A stretch of DNA of 64,000 nt from JANXMY01 sp964251675 (GCA_964251675.1 CAXUKS010000020.1:1-64000); one strand, 5' to 3'. Counted from the stretch's first letter, positions 16,594-24,777 are shown. Program-made: numbers and translations. Notes: generated by a model from the letters alone, not told the origin.

Positions 16594-18000
16594 CTACAGC
16601 AGCTTCTTTTTCACCACCGTGCCCGACGGCGAGTCGCCGACGGTGTAGCCTTCGGCTTCAATTTCGGCGCGGAGGCTATCCGAGCGGGCGAAGTCTCTGG
16701 CGCGGCGGGCATCGTCACGCTGGTTTTTCAAGTCTATCAGGGCGGCGGGCAGCAGGTCTTCATCGGTCTCGGGGGTCAAGACGGCATCGCGGGAGCGGGC
16801 TTCGATGTCTAAGCCCAGCACCGAATCAAACTCGCGCCACAGGCGGTAGGAACCGGCTTTGTGCAGCTCGGCCACGGCGCGGGGCAGGTTCAGGTCGTCC
16901 GAGATGGCCTCAAGGACTTTCTGCCTCGCGGCGGCGTAGTCGGCCTCGCTCAGGCCGTCGTCCTCGCCGATGCGCGACTTCAGCTCATACACTTTGCCCA
17001 GGGCTTTCGTGGCGGCGTGCAGCGACTCCCACGTCAAGACGTTCAGGGCAAGCTCAGAGCGGTAATGCGCGGTCAGGCACAGGTAGCGGTAGGCCAGCGG
17101 GTCGAAACCGAGGTCAATCAGCCGCTGCACGGTCAAAAAGTCGCCTGCTGACTTAGACATCTTGCCGCCCTGCACGGTCAGAAACGCCCCGTGCAGCCAG
17201 AACCGGGCGAAGGGGTGGCCGGTCGCACACTCGCTTTGCGCGATCTCGTTGGTGTTATGCACCGGAATATGGTCAATCCCGCCGCAGTGAATATCCAGCG
17301 TCTCGCCCAAATACTTCATGCTCATGGCGGAGCATTCAATGTGCCAGCCGGGGTAGCCGACGCCCCACGGGGAGGGCCAGTGCATCACATGGGACGGCTT
17401 GTTGGTGAACCACAAAATGAAGTCGGCGGGGTGACGCTTGCCAGGGTCGATGTTGACATCTTCCCGCGCCCCGGCCTTCTGCGCCCCTAAATCCAGCCCG
17501 GCCAGCTTGCCGTAGTCGGCATCTTTGGCGGTGTCAAAATAAATGCCTTCGCCGGTCTCATACGTGTAGCCTTTGGCCTGCAATTCTTCAATCAGCGCGA
17601 TCATTTCGGCAATATGCTCCGTGGCACGGGGGGCGGCAGTGGGCCGGATGATATTGAGCTTCGCCGAATCGGCGAAGAACGCCGCTTCATACTTTTTCGC
17701 CAGCTCCCACGGCGACTGCTTTTCGCGCTCGGCGGCCTTTGCCATCTTGTCTTCCCCGGCATCCGAATCCGACGTCATGTGGCCGACATCCGTGATGTTC
17801 ATCACATGGTCGACGGCCCAGCCGTGCAATTGAAGCGTTCGGTGCAGGAGGTCCTCAAAAATATACGTCCGCAGGTTGCCGATATGGGCAAAGTTGTAGA
17901 CCGTGGGGCCGCAGCAGTACAGCCGCACCGTCTTCCCATCTTCGGGCGTGAACGGCTCTTTGGTGCGCGTGAGCGTGTTGTGCAAAAGCAGGGGTATCAT
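16594..18000 (-). CDS. cysS: Cysteinyl-tRNA synthetase
   Basis: 468 residues, normal for CysRS, which charges tRNA-Cys in the cytosol. The class I signatures are AHIGN (HIGH motif, about residues 38-42) and GGKMSKSAGDF (KMSKS). The zinc ligands include Cys in CCGPTVYNF and in WHIECSAM. The usual HHENE-type zinc loop reads GGIDHIPVHNTNEIAQSE, a variant seen in some lineages. The ATG is exactly at the predicted transcription start, so translation is probably leaderless. Confidence 0.96.
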   Translation of the reverse strand: MIPLLLHNTLTRTKEPFTPEDGKTVRLYCCGPTVYNFAHIGNLRTYIFEDLLHRTLQLHGWAVDHVMNITDVGHMTSDSDAGEDKMAKAAEREKQSPWELAKKYEAAFFADSAKLNIIRPTAAPRATEHIAEMIALIEELQAKGYTYETGEGIYFDTAKDADYGKLAGLDLGAQKAGAREDVNIDPGKRHPADFILWFTNKPSHVMHWPSPWGVGYPGWHIECSAMSMKYLGETLDIHCGGIDHIPVHNTNEIAQSECATGHPFARFWLHGAFLTVQGGKMSKSAGDFLTVQRLIDLGFDPLAYRYLCLTAHYRSELALNVLTWESLHAATKALGKVYELKSRIGEDDGLSEADYAAARQKVLEAISDDLNLPRAVAELHKAGSYRLWREFDSVLGLDIEARSRDAVLTPETDEDLLPAALIDLKNQRDDARRARDFARSDSLRAEIEAEGYTVGDSPSGTVVKKKLL

Positions 18001-18006
18001 GCGCCT

Positions 18007-18012
18007 ATTATA
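18007..18012 (-). promoter_or_regulatory. Leaderless -10 element (TATAAT) of cysS
   Basis: Perfect TATAAT on the minus strand. Its predicted start, 7 nt on, is 18000, the A of the cysS ATG. Confidence 0.65.
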
Positions 18013-18032
18013 GCACACAGCTTCCTCATAGA

Positions 18033-18041
18033 TGGTATACT
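18033..18041 (+). promoter_or_regulatory. Leaderless extended -10 (TGGTATACT) of the TA module
   Basis: TATACT ends at 18041; 7 nt on is 18048, the A of the antitoxin ATG. It overlaps the footprint of the divergent cysS promoter. Confidence 0.65.
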
Positions 18042-18047
18042 GAGACT

Positions 18048-18377
18048 ATGCTAACTATCACCATTGACGAGGAAGTGCAGGCCCGCTTCAAGGCGGTGGC
18101 CGCGCCCGAGGCAGACTTCACGGCGTTTCTCGCCGCCGCCGCCCAGGATGCTCTTGACCGGCTGGAACGGCAGGCCAAAGGCCGCGCTGAGATGCAGGCC
18201 ATGCTCGACGGTCCGAAGCGCCTCCATGCGGAGTCGATGGCCGCGATGCGCCATAAATACAACCTGCCTGACTTCTCACCTCTTTCTCACGAGGAGCGTG
18301 AAGCAAAAGGCGATGCGATTCTTGCTGCCCTGCCGCCAGAAAAAATTGCGGAAGCAGAGCGGCAGGGTGTGCTATGA
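18048..18377 (+). CDS. Antitoxin of a ParE/RelE-like module (copy 2)
   Basis: 109 residues, paralogous over its length to the gene at 2420-2749. Shared features are MLTITIDEE, GRAEMQAMLDGP, HKYNLPDF and an amphipathic C-terminal tail ending EAERQGVL. Antitoxins of such pairs neutralise the toxin and often repress the promoter; no obvious HTH or ribbon-helix-helix is visible beyond the short N-terminal beta strand. Its stop overlaps the toxin start as ATGA. It is transcribed divergently from cysS from an overlapping promoter, apparently without a leader. Confidence 0.82.
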   Translation: MLTITIDEEVQARFKAVAAPEADFTAFLAAAAQDALDRLERQAKGRAEMQAMLDGPKRLHAESMAAMRHKYNLPDFSPLSHEEREAKGDAILAALPPEKIAEAERQGVL

Positions 18378-18781
18378 GGTATTTGTCAGATGACTTGCCA
18401 CCTCGTTATGTCGTGGTTGCCAGCGACAATTACGACAGCGACCGCGACGCTCAATATCTTTATTTCAGCCACTTGTTTGGTCCCGAATATGCCGGTCAAT
18501 GGCTGGATGACCTGGAACAGACAATCAATGACCTGACCGAGTTCCCCGGTCCGCTGTCTCATGCGCGGGATAACGACGCTTCTGATTACTTTCATCGGGA
18601 AGTCCGCCGCCTCTTGTACTACGGGCCAACGCGCCGCCGGGGCGTTCCAGTCCGCATTCTGTTCACGCTTCTGCCGCCTGACCCTGCCGACCCGCCGGAC
18701 AAGGCCGGAACTGTGATCTTTCTGCTCCGCCTGCTCCACGGCTCGCAGCAGCTCCTCGCCGAAGAACCCCCCGAAGCCTGA
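18374..18781 (+). CDS. ParE/RelE-like toxin (intact paralogue)
   Basis: 135 residues, intact. Residues YVVVASDNYDSDRDAQYL, FPGPLSHARD, REVRRLLYYGPTRRR and VIFLLRLLHGS follow the ParE/RelE superfamily pattern, with basic residues and a hydrophobic final strand. Members either cleave mRNA on the ribosome or poison gyrase; which applies cannot be told. Start overlaps antitoxin stop (ATGA). The broken homologue at 2019-2423 shares the FPGPLSHARD core. Confidence 0.8.
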   Translation: MRYLSDDLPPRYVVVASDNYDSDRDAQYLYFSHLFGPEYAGQWLDDLEQTINDLTEFPGPLSHARDNDASDYFHREVRRLLYYGPTRRRGVPVRILFTLLPPDPADPPDKAGTVIFLLRLLHGSQQLLAEEPPEA

Positions 18782-18826
18782 ACCTGCCGCGTTTGCCGCC
18801 CACGCCCGCCGGGGTAAACAACTTGC

Positions 18827-19168
18827 ATGAACTATATTAAAGGCATCTGGAATGCGGGCCGGTTTATTCAGCGCGGCGGCGGAATCAAGGCCGTCGGCAA
18901 ACTCGCCAAAGCATCCCCTAAATATCTCGCCCTCTACCGCGCCCTGTTGGCGGACCCGCGTGTGCCCAAAACGGCTAAAACCGCCCTGCTGGCGGCGACC
19001 GGCTTTGTGGTCAGCCCGTTCAACCTCCCAAACTTTATCCCAGTGGTGGGTATTCTGGACGACGTGGCGATTTTGACCATTGCCAATGGCTACTTCATGA
19101 AGCAGGTCCCTGCGGAAGTGCTGGCCGAACACCGCGCCGCCGCAGGGCTGTCTGCCGATATGCCGTAG
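18827..19168 (+). CDS. YkvA-family (DUF1232) membrane-associated protein
   Basis: 113 residues. The DUF1232 signature is clear: ALLADPRVPKTAKTALL, then FVVSPFNLPNFIPVVGILDD followed by a hydrophobic end (VAILTIANGYF). The family is widespread and of unknown function. It lies 45 bases after the toxin on the same strand and could ride on the same transcript. Confidence 0.82.
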   Translation: MNYIKGIWNAGRFIQRGGGIKAVGKLAKASPKYLALYRALLADPRVPKTAKTALLAATGFVVSPFNLPNFIPVVGILDDVAILTIANGYFMKQVPAEVLAEHRAAAGLSADMP

Positions 19169-19237
19169 CTCTAAGCAGGAACATCGGGCAGGGGCGGTGA
19201 ACGGCTATTGCAATCCTATTCAAGATTGGACCCTGCC

Positions 19238-20329
19238 ATGACCTCTGTGCCCCCTGCCAATGTCGGCGTGATCGGCTGCGGCAATATCAGCAATATCTAC
19301 TTCCAAACCGCGAAGCGCATGGACGTGCTGAACATTACGGCCTGTGCAGATTTGGAAATGTCTCGGGCCGAAGCGAAAGCCGCCGAGCATGGCATCGCAC
19401 GGGCACTGACGCCGGAGCAGCTTCTGGCGGACCCCGATATTCAAATCGTGATCAATTTGACTGTCCCCGCCGCGCACTACGAAGTCTGTCAGGCGGCTTT
19501 GGATGCAGGGAAGCACGTTTATGTGGAAAAGCCGCTGTCGCTCACCCGTGAGCAGGGCCGCGCCCTGCTGCAGACAGCGTCGGACAAGGGCCTGCGGATT
19601 GGCGGCTCCCCAGACACGTTTCTGGGGGCGGCCCTGCAAACCTGCCGCAAGCTGATTGACGACGGCGCGATTGGCCGCCCGGTGGCCGCAACGGCGTTTA
19701 TGCTCTCGCGGGGCGTCGAAGCCTGGCATCCCAACCCCGGCTTTTACTACAAGCCCGGCGGCGGCCCGATGTTTGATATGGGGCCGTACTACCTCACCGC
19801 CCTGATTTCTCTGATTGGTCCCATTCGCCGCGTCACCGGCTCCGCGCAGATGTCGTTCCCGGAGCGGCAGATTACCAGTCAGCCCCTGTCCGGGCAGACG
19901 ATTATGGTGGAAACGCCCACGCATATCGCAGGCGTGATAGACTTCACTTCGGGGGCGGTCGGGACCATTATCACGTCGTTTGATACATGGGCGAGCAGCC
20001 TGCCGCCGATTGAAATCCACGGCTCTCTCGGGTCGCTGTCGGTGCCGGACCCGAACAATTTTGACGGCCTGGTGAAGCTGTACCGGGAGGGAGAGTGGAA
20101 GGAAGTGCCGCTGACACATGGCTACGCCAAAAACTCACGCGGGCTGGGCGTCGCGGATATGGCCTACGCGATTGCTGAGAATCGCCCGCACCGGGCCTCG
20201 GGCGACTTGACGTATCACGTTCTGGAAGCCATGCACGGCTTTTTGGAGGCGTCGGAGACGGGGCGTCACTACCTGATGCAGAGCGCCGGGGTCCGCCCGG
20301 AACCGCTGCCGAAGGTGTGGCCGGGGTAG
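19238..20329 (+). CDS. Gfo/Idh/MocA-family oxidoreductase
   Basis: 363 residues. The N-terminal Rossmann fold has VGVIGCGNISNIYF (GxGxxG) and NITACADLEMSRA. The conserved catalytic YVEKPLS lysine motif and GGSPDTFLG follow, and then the C-terminal alpha/beta domain with PGFYYKPGGGPMFDMGPYYL. Such enzymes use NAD(P) to oxidise or reduce sugars, inositols or bile pigments. The specific substrate is unknown. The Met at 19238 opens the fold; an earlier in-frame Met adds ten non-conserved residues. Confidence 0.9.
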   Translation: MTSVPPANVGVIGCGNISNIYFQTAKRMDVLNITACADLEMSRAEAKAAEHGIARALTPEQLLADPDIQIVINLTVPAAHYEVCQAALDAGKHVYVEKPLSLTREQGRALLQTASDKGLRIGGSPDTFLGAALQTCRKLIDDGAIGRPVAATAFMLSRGVEAWHPNPGFYYKPGGGPMFDMGPYYLTALISLIGPIRRVTGSAQMSFPERQITSQPLSGQTIMVETPTHIAGVIDFTSGAVGTIITSFDTWASSLPPIEIHGSLGSLSVPDPNNFDGLVKLYREGEWKEVPLTHGYAKNSRGLGVADMAYAIAENRPHRASGDLTYHVLEAMHGFLEASETGRHYLMQSAGVRPEPLPKVWPG

Positions 20330-20342
20330 GTCTCTTATTCCG

Positions 20343-20386
20343 AAACAAAACAGCCCGGACGCATAAGCGTCGGGGCTGTTTTGTTT
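20343..20386. terminator. Bidirectional Rho-independent terminator
   Basis: Arms 20343-20362 and 20367-20386 around ATAA, with one mismatch. A-rich and T-rich ends let it serve both the convergent oxidoreductase gene and the minus-strand gene at 20389. Confidence 0.85.
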
Positions 20387-20388
20387 GC

Positions 20389-20685
20389 TTAGATATGCTT
20401 GGGGGTCTTGTGGCCGACCCGGTACTTGCGGTGAACACGGCCATTGGGCGTGACGACCGAGCGGTAGGTCTTGTCGCCGTTGCGGCGATGGACGACGGAT
20501 TTCTGGCCGGTGGCGCGGTGGGCGGCGATGCTGGTGTTTTCGCCAGCTTTGCGGACCGGATACTGAATGGCTTTGCCAAGCTTGTGGAGCGTGTTGCTGT
20601 CATGCTTTTCGGCATGGGCCAGCGGGGTCAGCGCAGCAAAAGCGCAGGTCAGCACAACAGCAGCGGCGCGTTGGATAGGTGTCAT
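20389..20685 (-). CDS. Small exported basic protein
   Basis: 98 residues. A clear signal peptide (AAAVVLTCAFAALTPLAHA) is followed by a short, very basic mature chain: HKLGKAIQYPVRKAGENTS, QKSVVHRRNGDKTYRSVV, RVHRKYRVGHKTPKHI. Such exported basic proteins may bind nucleic acid or polyanions; the role is unknown. An AGGAG site 6 bases upstream fixes the start. It lies downstream of an oppositely facing terminator. Confidence 0.75.
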   Translation of the reverse strand: MTPIQRAAAVVLTCAFAALTPLAHAEKHDSNTLHKLGKAIQYPVRKAGENTSIAAHRATGQKSVVHRRNGDKTYRSVVTPNGRVHRKYRVGHKTPKHI

Positions 20686-20811
20686 GGAGTTCTCCTGGGG
20701 ACGGTTGTTGAAAGCCGCCCGGTTTGATATGTAAGAGGGCTTGCCTCTTACTTTATCTTGCTGACGTTCCCACGGGCCGGGAAGTTCCAAACACGGCGAG
20801 GGATTTTGGCC

Positions 20812-22065
20812 TCACAAAACCCGAACCGGGCTGGTCTCAGGCGGCGCGGCTGTCCCTGTCAGCGCCCGCCGGGCCAGCACAAAGGCAATCAGGGTCAGAG
20901 TCGCGCTCAGAAGAAACGGCGCTCCCGGCAGGAACACCGGGCCGCCGGGCCGGGTGGCCGCGCTGAACAAATTTGTTGCCAGCAGCGGGGCAATAATGCC
21001 TGCCAGGCTTGCCAGACTGGTCAGTGCTCCCTGCAAAGCGCCCTGCTCATCTTCCCGCACCTGCCGCGACAGCAGGCCCTGGGTCGCCTGCCCCGCCAAA
21101 AAGCCGATGCCCGAGGCCAGCAAAATGGCGTACACCATCCAGCCCTGCGTTGCTAAAGCGTAGGCCAGGTACTCAAAGACCCCGACAGCCAGCCCCAGCA
21201 GCAGTGCCCGGCGCTCCCCTATCTTTGGCAGCAGCACCCGTGCGCCCACGGTCTGCACCAGCAGGGCCATCACCCCGAACGCCGCCAGCGAAAAGCCCGT
21301 TTCCCGCTCCCCCCAGCCGAACCGCAGCGTCGCCCACAGCACCCACGTACTTTGCAGGCACTGCGCCGCCACACTGTTCACCGCCAGCGCCCCCGTCAGC
21401 CCCCAGGCCACCGGGTAGCGCCCCAGCACGGCCAATGCGCCCACCGGGTTCGCCTCGCGCAGCACGAACGCCCGCCGGTTCTCAGGCCGCAGCGACTCGG
21501 GCAGCACAAACGCACCGTACAGGAGGTTTGCAAAGGCCAGCCCTGCCGCCGCCCAGAACGGCACACGTGGCCCCCAGGTCCCCAGCAGGCCGCCCAGAGC
21601 CGGGCCCAGCACGAAGCCGATGCCGAACGCCGCCCCGATCAGGCCAAAGTTCTGCGCCCGCTTTTCCGGCGGGCTGACATCAGCAATATAGGCACTCGCC
21701 GTCGTAAAGCTTGCCCCGGTGATCCCCGACAGCGCCCGCCCGACATACAGCCAGATCAGAGTCGGGGCGAGGGCCATCACAATGTAATCCACGCCGGTAA
21801 AAAACAGGGAAATCAGCAGGACAGGGCGGCGGCCATACTTGTCGCTGAGACTGCCCAGAAGCGGCGAAAACAAAAACTGCATCGCGCCGTAGAGCGACAG
21901 CAGCCAGCCGTAATCCCGCGCCCCGGCACTGACTCCCTGGTGCGACAGCGTGGCGATAAATTTAGGCAGCACCGGATACAGAAGTCCAAAGCCGAGGATG
22001 TCAATAAGGAGGGTGACGAAAATAAAGGAAAGGCTGGCAGTTTGCTTCTCGGAGGAATAGTTCAC
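20812..22065 (-). CDS. TetA-like MFS drug/H+ antiporter
   Basis: 417 residues, 12 predicted helices. The N-terminus (FIFVTLLIDILGFGLLYPVLP) and the GSLSDKYGRRPVLL loop (motif A) are typical of the DHA1 TetA-type efflux group, as is ALSGITGASFTTASAYIADV. Such carriers exchange drugs or metabolites for protons in the inner membrane. The start codon is GTG. Whether it exports tetracycline is not predictable from sequence. No regulator is adjacent. Confidence 0.86.
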   Translation of the reverse strand: MNYSSEKQTASLSFIFVTLLIDILGFGLLYPVLPKFIATLSHQGVSAGARDYGWLLSLYGAMQFLFSPLLGSLSDKYGRRPVLLISLFFTGVDYIVMALAPTLIWLYVGRALSGITGASFTTASAYIADVSPPEKRAQNFGLIGAAFGIGFVLGPALGGLLGTWGPRVPFWAAAGLAFANLLYGAFVLPESLRPENRRAFVLREANPVGALAVLGRYPVAWGLTGALAVNSVAAQCLQSTWVLWATLRFGWGERETGFSLAAFGVMALLVQTVGARVLLPKIGERRALLLGLAVGVFEYLAYALATQGWMVYAILLASGIGFLAGQATQGLLSRQVREDEQGALQGALTSLASLAGIIAPLLATNLFSAATRPGGPVFLPGAPFLLSATLTLIAFVLARRALTGTAAPPETSPVRVL

Positions 22066-22223
22066 AGCCCCTTAACTCTTGACTCTGCCGTCTGGTTCCT
22101 GCCCAGGGATAGACCATGAAATTGCACAGTATGAGATAATTGATACTACTTCAAAAAGATGGTAAAATCATCGCAGAAAGCACGAGCGGGGCTTACTCCC
22201 GTTTCGCGGAGAGGAAACGCGTT

Positions 22224-23471
22224 ATGCCCAAGCGAGTTGAGACTGATGACCGTCACCGGGCTGCTGACGACGAGGTCCGCTATGCTGGGACGGTTCCAAG
22301 CAGTCAAGATAACACTCCCGAAACAGAAGCTGCCAAAGCCGCTGCCATGGAAGGCTATGCTCACGGCATGACGCTGCCCAATGCGGAAGATGTGCCTGCG
22401 GGAGCGCCGGGCTGCCAGCACTGCGAGGTGCTGCCTGCCCCGCTGAAAGGGCCGGGGACGCTGCGCCTTGTCTTTCCACACACGTTCACGCTGGGCAAGA
22501 TTTTAGAGTTTCTCAACGGCTCTCCCTGGGAGCATTGGGAGGCAGACGGTGTGCTGACCATCCGCGCCCTGCCCGGCAGCCTGGCTCCGCTGCTGTCGCC
22601 GATTCTAAGCCGGATGTCCTCGCCGGAGCAGCGGGATACGCAAGCGTCATTTCAGCCGGACGGCCTTCTGCCCGGTTTTCGAGAGATCGGGTCACTGCCG
22701 CATCTGGCCGCCCATGTGCAGTCTGGCTGGCTGCTGGAAATCCTGCGTGGACAGCGGCTTTCGTCCGCGTTTCAGCCGATTCTATACGCTCACGCGGACG
22801 GTGCGGCTCCGGCTTTGCTGGGGCATGAGTGCTTGATGCGGGCAAATCTGGATGACGAGACCGTTATGCCTGGACCCATGCTGGACATCGCACGAAGCGC
22901 CAATATGCTGTTTCAACTGGACCTGGCCGCCCGGCGGGCGGCGTTGATCGGAGCCGCTCGGTACAGTCTGCCCGGCCTGATCTTCGTCAACTTTTCTCCG
23001 AACTCCATTTATAACCCCCATACCTGTCTGGACAGCACCGTGCGGATGGCCGATGAGCTGGGGCTGGCGCGGGAGCGTCTGGTGTTTGAGATCACGGAAA
23101 GCGAACGGCTGCCGGAAATGCGGCTGCTGACGCGCATTGTTGGCTACTACCGGGAAAAAGGCTTCGGCGTTGCGCTGGATGACTTCGGAGCGGGGTACTC
23201 GTCGATGGACGCGCTTTTAAATTTGCGCCCGGATTATGTCAAGCTGGATCGGTCGCTGGTTAGCGGTGTGGACCAGGACCCGGTTAAGGCCCTGGTCACC
23301 TGCAAGCTGCTGGAAACCGTGCAGGGATTGGGCTTGAAGTCGGTTGCCGAGGGCATCGAGCGCCCTGAAGAGTGGGAGTGGGTGCGGAATGCAGGCGCGG
23401 ACTATGTGCAGGGCTACTTTTTTGCCCGTCCGGCCTCCCCGCCGCCGGTTTGGGGATGGACCCTCGGATGA
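22224..23471 (+). CDS. EAL-domain c-di-GMP phosphodiesterase
   Basis: 415 residues. The N-terminal region (about 1-195) is undefined. The EAL domain begins about residue 200 and has GHECLMR in place of the EALxR signature, with NFSPNSIYNP, FEITES, VALDDFGAGYSS, DYVKLDRSLV, AEGIE and VQGYFFARP. The metal-binding Glu, Asn, Glu, Asp-Asp, Lys and Glu positions all survive, so activity is likely: the family cleaves c-di-GMP to pGpG. The ATG at 22224 follows a GGAGAGG site held in the loop of a hairpin (arms CGTTTC 22200-22205 and GAAACG 22214-22219). Confidence 0.85.
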   Translation: MPKRVETDDRHRAADDEVRYAGTVPSSQDNTPETEAAKAAAMEGYAHGMTLPNAEDVPAGAPGCQHCEVLPAPLKGPGTLRLVFPHTFTLGKILEFLNGSPWEHWEADGVLTIRALPGSLAPLLSPILSRMSSPEQRDTQASFQPDGLLPGFREIGSLPHLAAHVQSGWLLEILRGQRLSSAFQPILYAHADGAAPALLGHECLMRANLDDETVMPGPMLDIARSANMLFQLDLAARRAALIGAARYSLPGLIFVNFSPNSIYNPHTCLDSTVRMADELGLARERLVFEITESERLPEMRLLTRIVGYYREKGFGVALDDFGAGYSSMDALLNLRPDYVKLDRSLVSGVDQDPVKALVTCKLLETVQGLGLKSVAEGIERPEEWEWVRNAGADYVQGYFFARPASPPPVWGWTLG

Positions 23472-23537
23472 TTTAACGCGGCCTTTGATTTAACGCGGCC
23501 TTTGATTTAACACTGCCTTTGATTTAACACTGCCTTA
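23470..23537. repeat. Four tandem 17-bp repeats
   Basis: Unit GATTTAACGCGGCCTTT occurs twice and GATTTAACACTGCCTTT twice, the last ending TTA. The first unit starts at the EAL gene stop codon. They fill the gap to the promoter of the nuclease gene. Confidence 0.85.
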
Positions 23538-23562
23538 ACCAAAAAGCGCAGCGTTTACCGGG

Positions 23563-23568
23563 TATACT
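23563..23568 (+). promoter_or_regulatory. -10 element (TATACT) of the nuclease gene
   Basis: The predicted start at 23575 is one base before the ATG at 23576, a nearly leaderless message. Confidence 0.55.
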
Positions 23569-23575
23569 GGGGGCC

Positions 23576-24682
23576 ATGAACTACACCCGCTTTTCGCTTC
23601 GCCGCGTTTTTGGTCTGGCCGCCGCATCCGCTCTACTGTGTGCCGGTCTGAGCGTGACCCCACCCGCCGCCCGCGCCTGGAACTCTACCGGCCACATGAC
23701 GGTCGCCTCCATCGCCTACGACAACCTGACTCCGGCGACCCGCGCCCGTGTGGATGCCCTGCTTCAGCGTCACCGGGACTATGCCCTGTGGATGCGCCAG
23801 ATGCCTGCGGGCTACACCGACAAAGCGCGGTTTGCCTTTATGAAGGCGTCTACCTGGCCGGATGACATTCGCAGAACGCCCGATGACCGCCCGATCTGGC
23901 ACTACAGCGACATCCCTATTGTTGCTCCCGGCTACACCGCTGACCCGATTGAGCTGCTGCCGATCAAGCCCAATGCCGAGACGCAGATAGTCGCCGAGTC
24001 CGCCGCGCTGGGCAGCCCGGCCGGGACCGATGCCGAGCGGGCCGTGGAGCTATGCTGGGTGGAGCATCTGATTGGCGACGTGCATCAGCCGCTGCACGCA
24101 ACTTCCTACTATTCGCCGCTGTTTCCCAAAGGCGACAAGGGCGGCAATGGCGAGACCCTGGCCCCCGGCTCTGTGGCCGGTGACCCCCTGCTGACGGCGG
24201 CTCGCCCGCGCAAGCTGCATTCCCTGTGGGATGACCTGCTGGGCGCGTCTCAGGACCCCGCGCAAATTCAGCAGTACGCCGCCGCGCTGGAAACCCCGGC
24301 CTATGCCCGCAAGACCTACCCGCAGCTTTCCGACAAACAGTTGTCTGACAAAACCGTCCATGATTGGCTGCTGGAAAGCAACGTCCTCGCCAAATCCACC
24401 GTGTACCAAAATAGCACTCTGCCTCTGGCTCCCGGCGAGGGAACAACGGTGATTGTCACCCTGCCGCCCGGCTACCTTGCCGCCGCGCACGCTTTCGCCA
24501 GCCGCCAGGTTGCGCTGGCGGGCTACCGCCTTGCCGACACGCTGAACGCCCTGACCATCCCCGCCGCGACCGCCCCGGTCACGACGACTATTTTGGCGCC
24601 CGCCGCTCCGGCCCCGCCCGTCATCCCGGTTCCGCCCGTGGCTGACCCCGCCGCCCCGATGGCTGCTCCTGCCGCCAAATAA
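23576..24682 (+). CDS. Secreted S1/P1-family nuclease
   Basis: 368 residues with a signal peptide ending AARA, so cleavage exposes Trp35. The mature chain WNSTGH matches the S1/P1 rule that the N-terminal Trp and a His five residues later bind zinc. Other ligands are visible: Asp in STWPDD, His in IWHYSD, His/Asp/His in HLIGDVHQPLH, and LHSLWDD. The enzyme should cut single-stranded nucleic acid and release 3'-phosphate outside the cytosol. A Pro/Ala-rich tail (about residue 335 on) is unusual. It ends at a strong terminator. Confidence 0.9.
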   Translation: MNYTRFSLRRVFGLAAASALLCAGLSVTPPAARAWNSTGHMTVASIAYDNLTPATRARVDALLQRHRDYALWMRQMPAGYTDKARFAFMKASTWPDDIRRTPDDRPIWHYSDIPIVAPGYTADPIELLPIKPNAETQIVAESAALGSPAGTDAERAVELCWVEHLIGDVHQPLHATSYYSPLFPKGDKGGNGETLAPGSVAGDPLLTAARPRKLHSLWDDLLGASQDPAQIQQYAAALETPAYARKTYPQLSDKQLSDKTVHDWLLESNVLAKSTVYQNSTLPLAPGEGTTVIVTLPPGYLAAAHAFASRQVALAGYRLADTLNALTIPAATAPVTTTILAPAAPAPPVIPVPPVADPAAPMAAPAAK

Positions 24683-24702
24683 GCGCGTTTGCTGGGCAAA
24701 CA

Positions 24703-24746
24703 AACCAGGCCGGAGCCGCTGAGTGCGGCTCCGGCCTGGTTTTTTG
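24703..24746 (+). terminator. Strong Rho-independent terminator
   Basis: A 17-bp stem (24703-24719 with 24725-24741) around TGAGT is followed by six T. Confidence 0.9.
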
Positions 24747-24777
24747 AAGAGAGGCCCGTGCGTGTCTTTTCTGACTT

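Noticed and set aside
22141..22223. c-di-GMP (GEMM) riboswitch before the EAL gene
   Set aside because: The conserved AAxGCA and tetraloop-receptor segments are absent; only a short hairpin is seen.
23470..23537. CRISPR array
   Set aside because: Four head-to-tail units of 17 bp without spacers and no cas genes; a simple tandem repeat.
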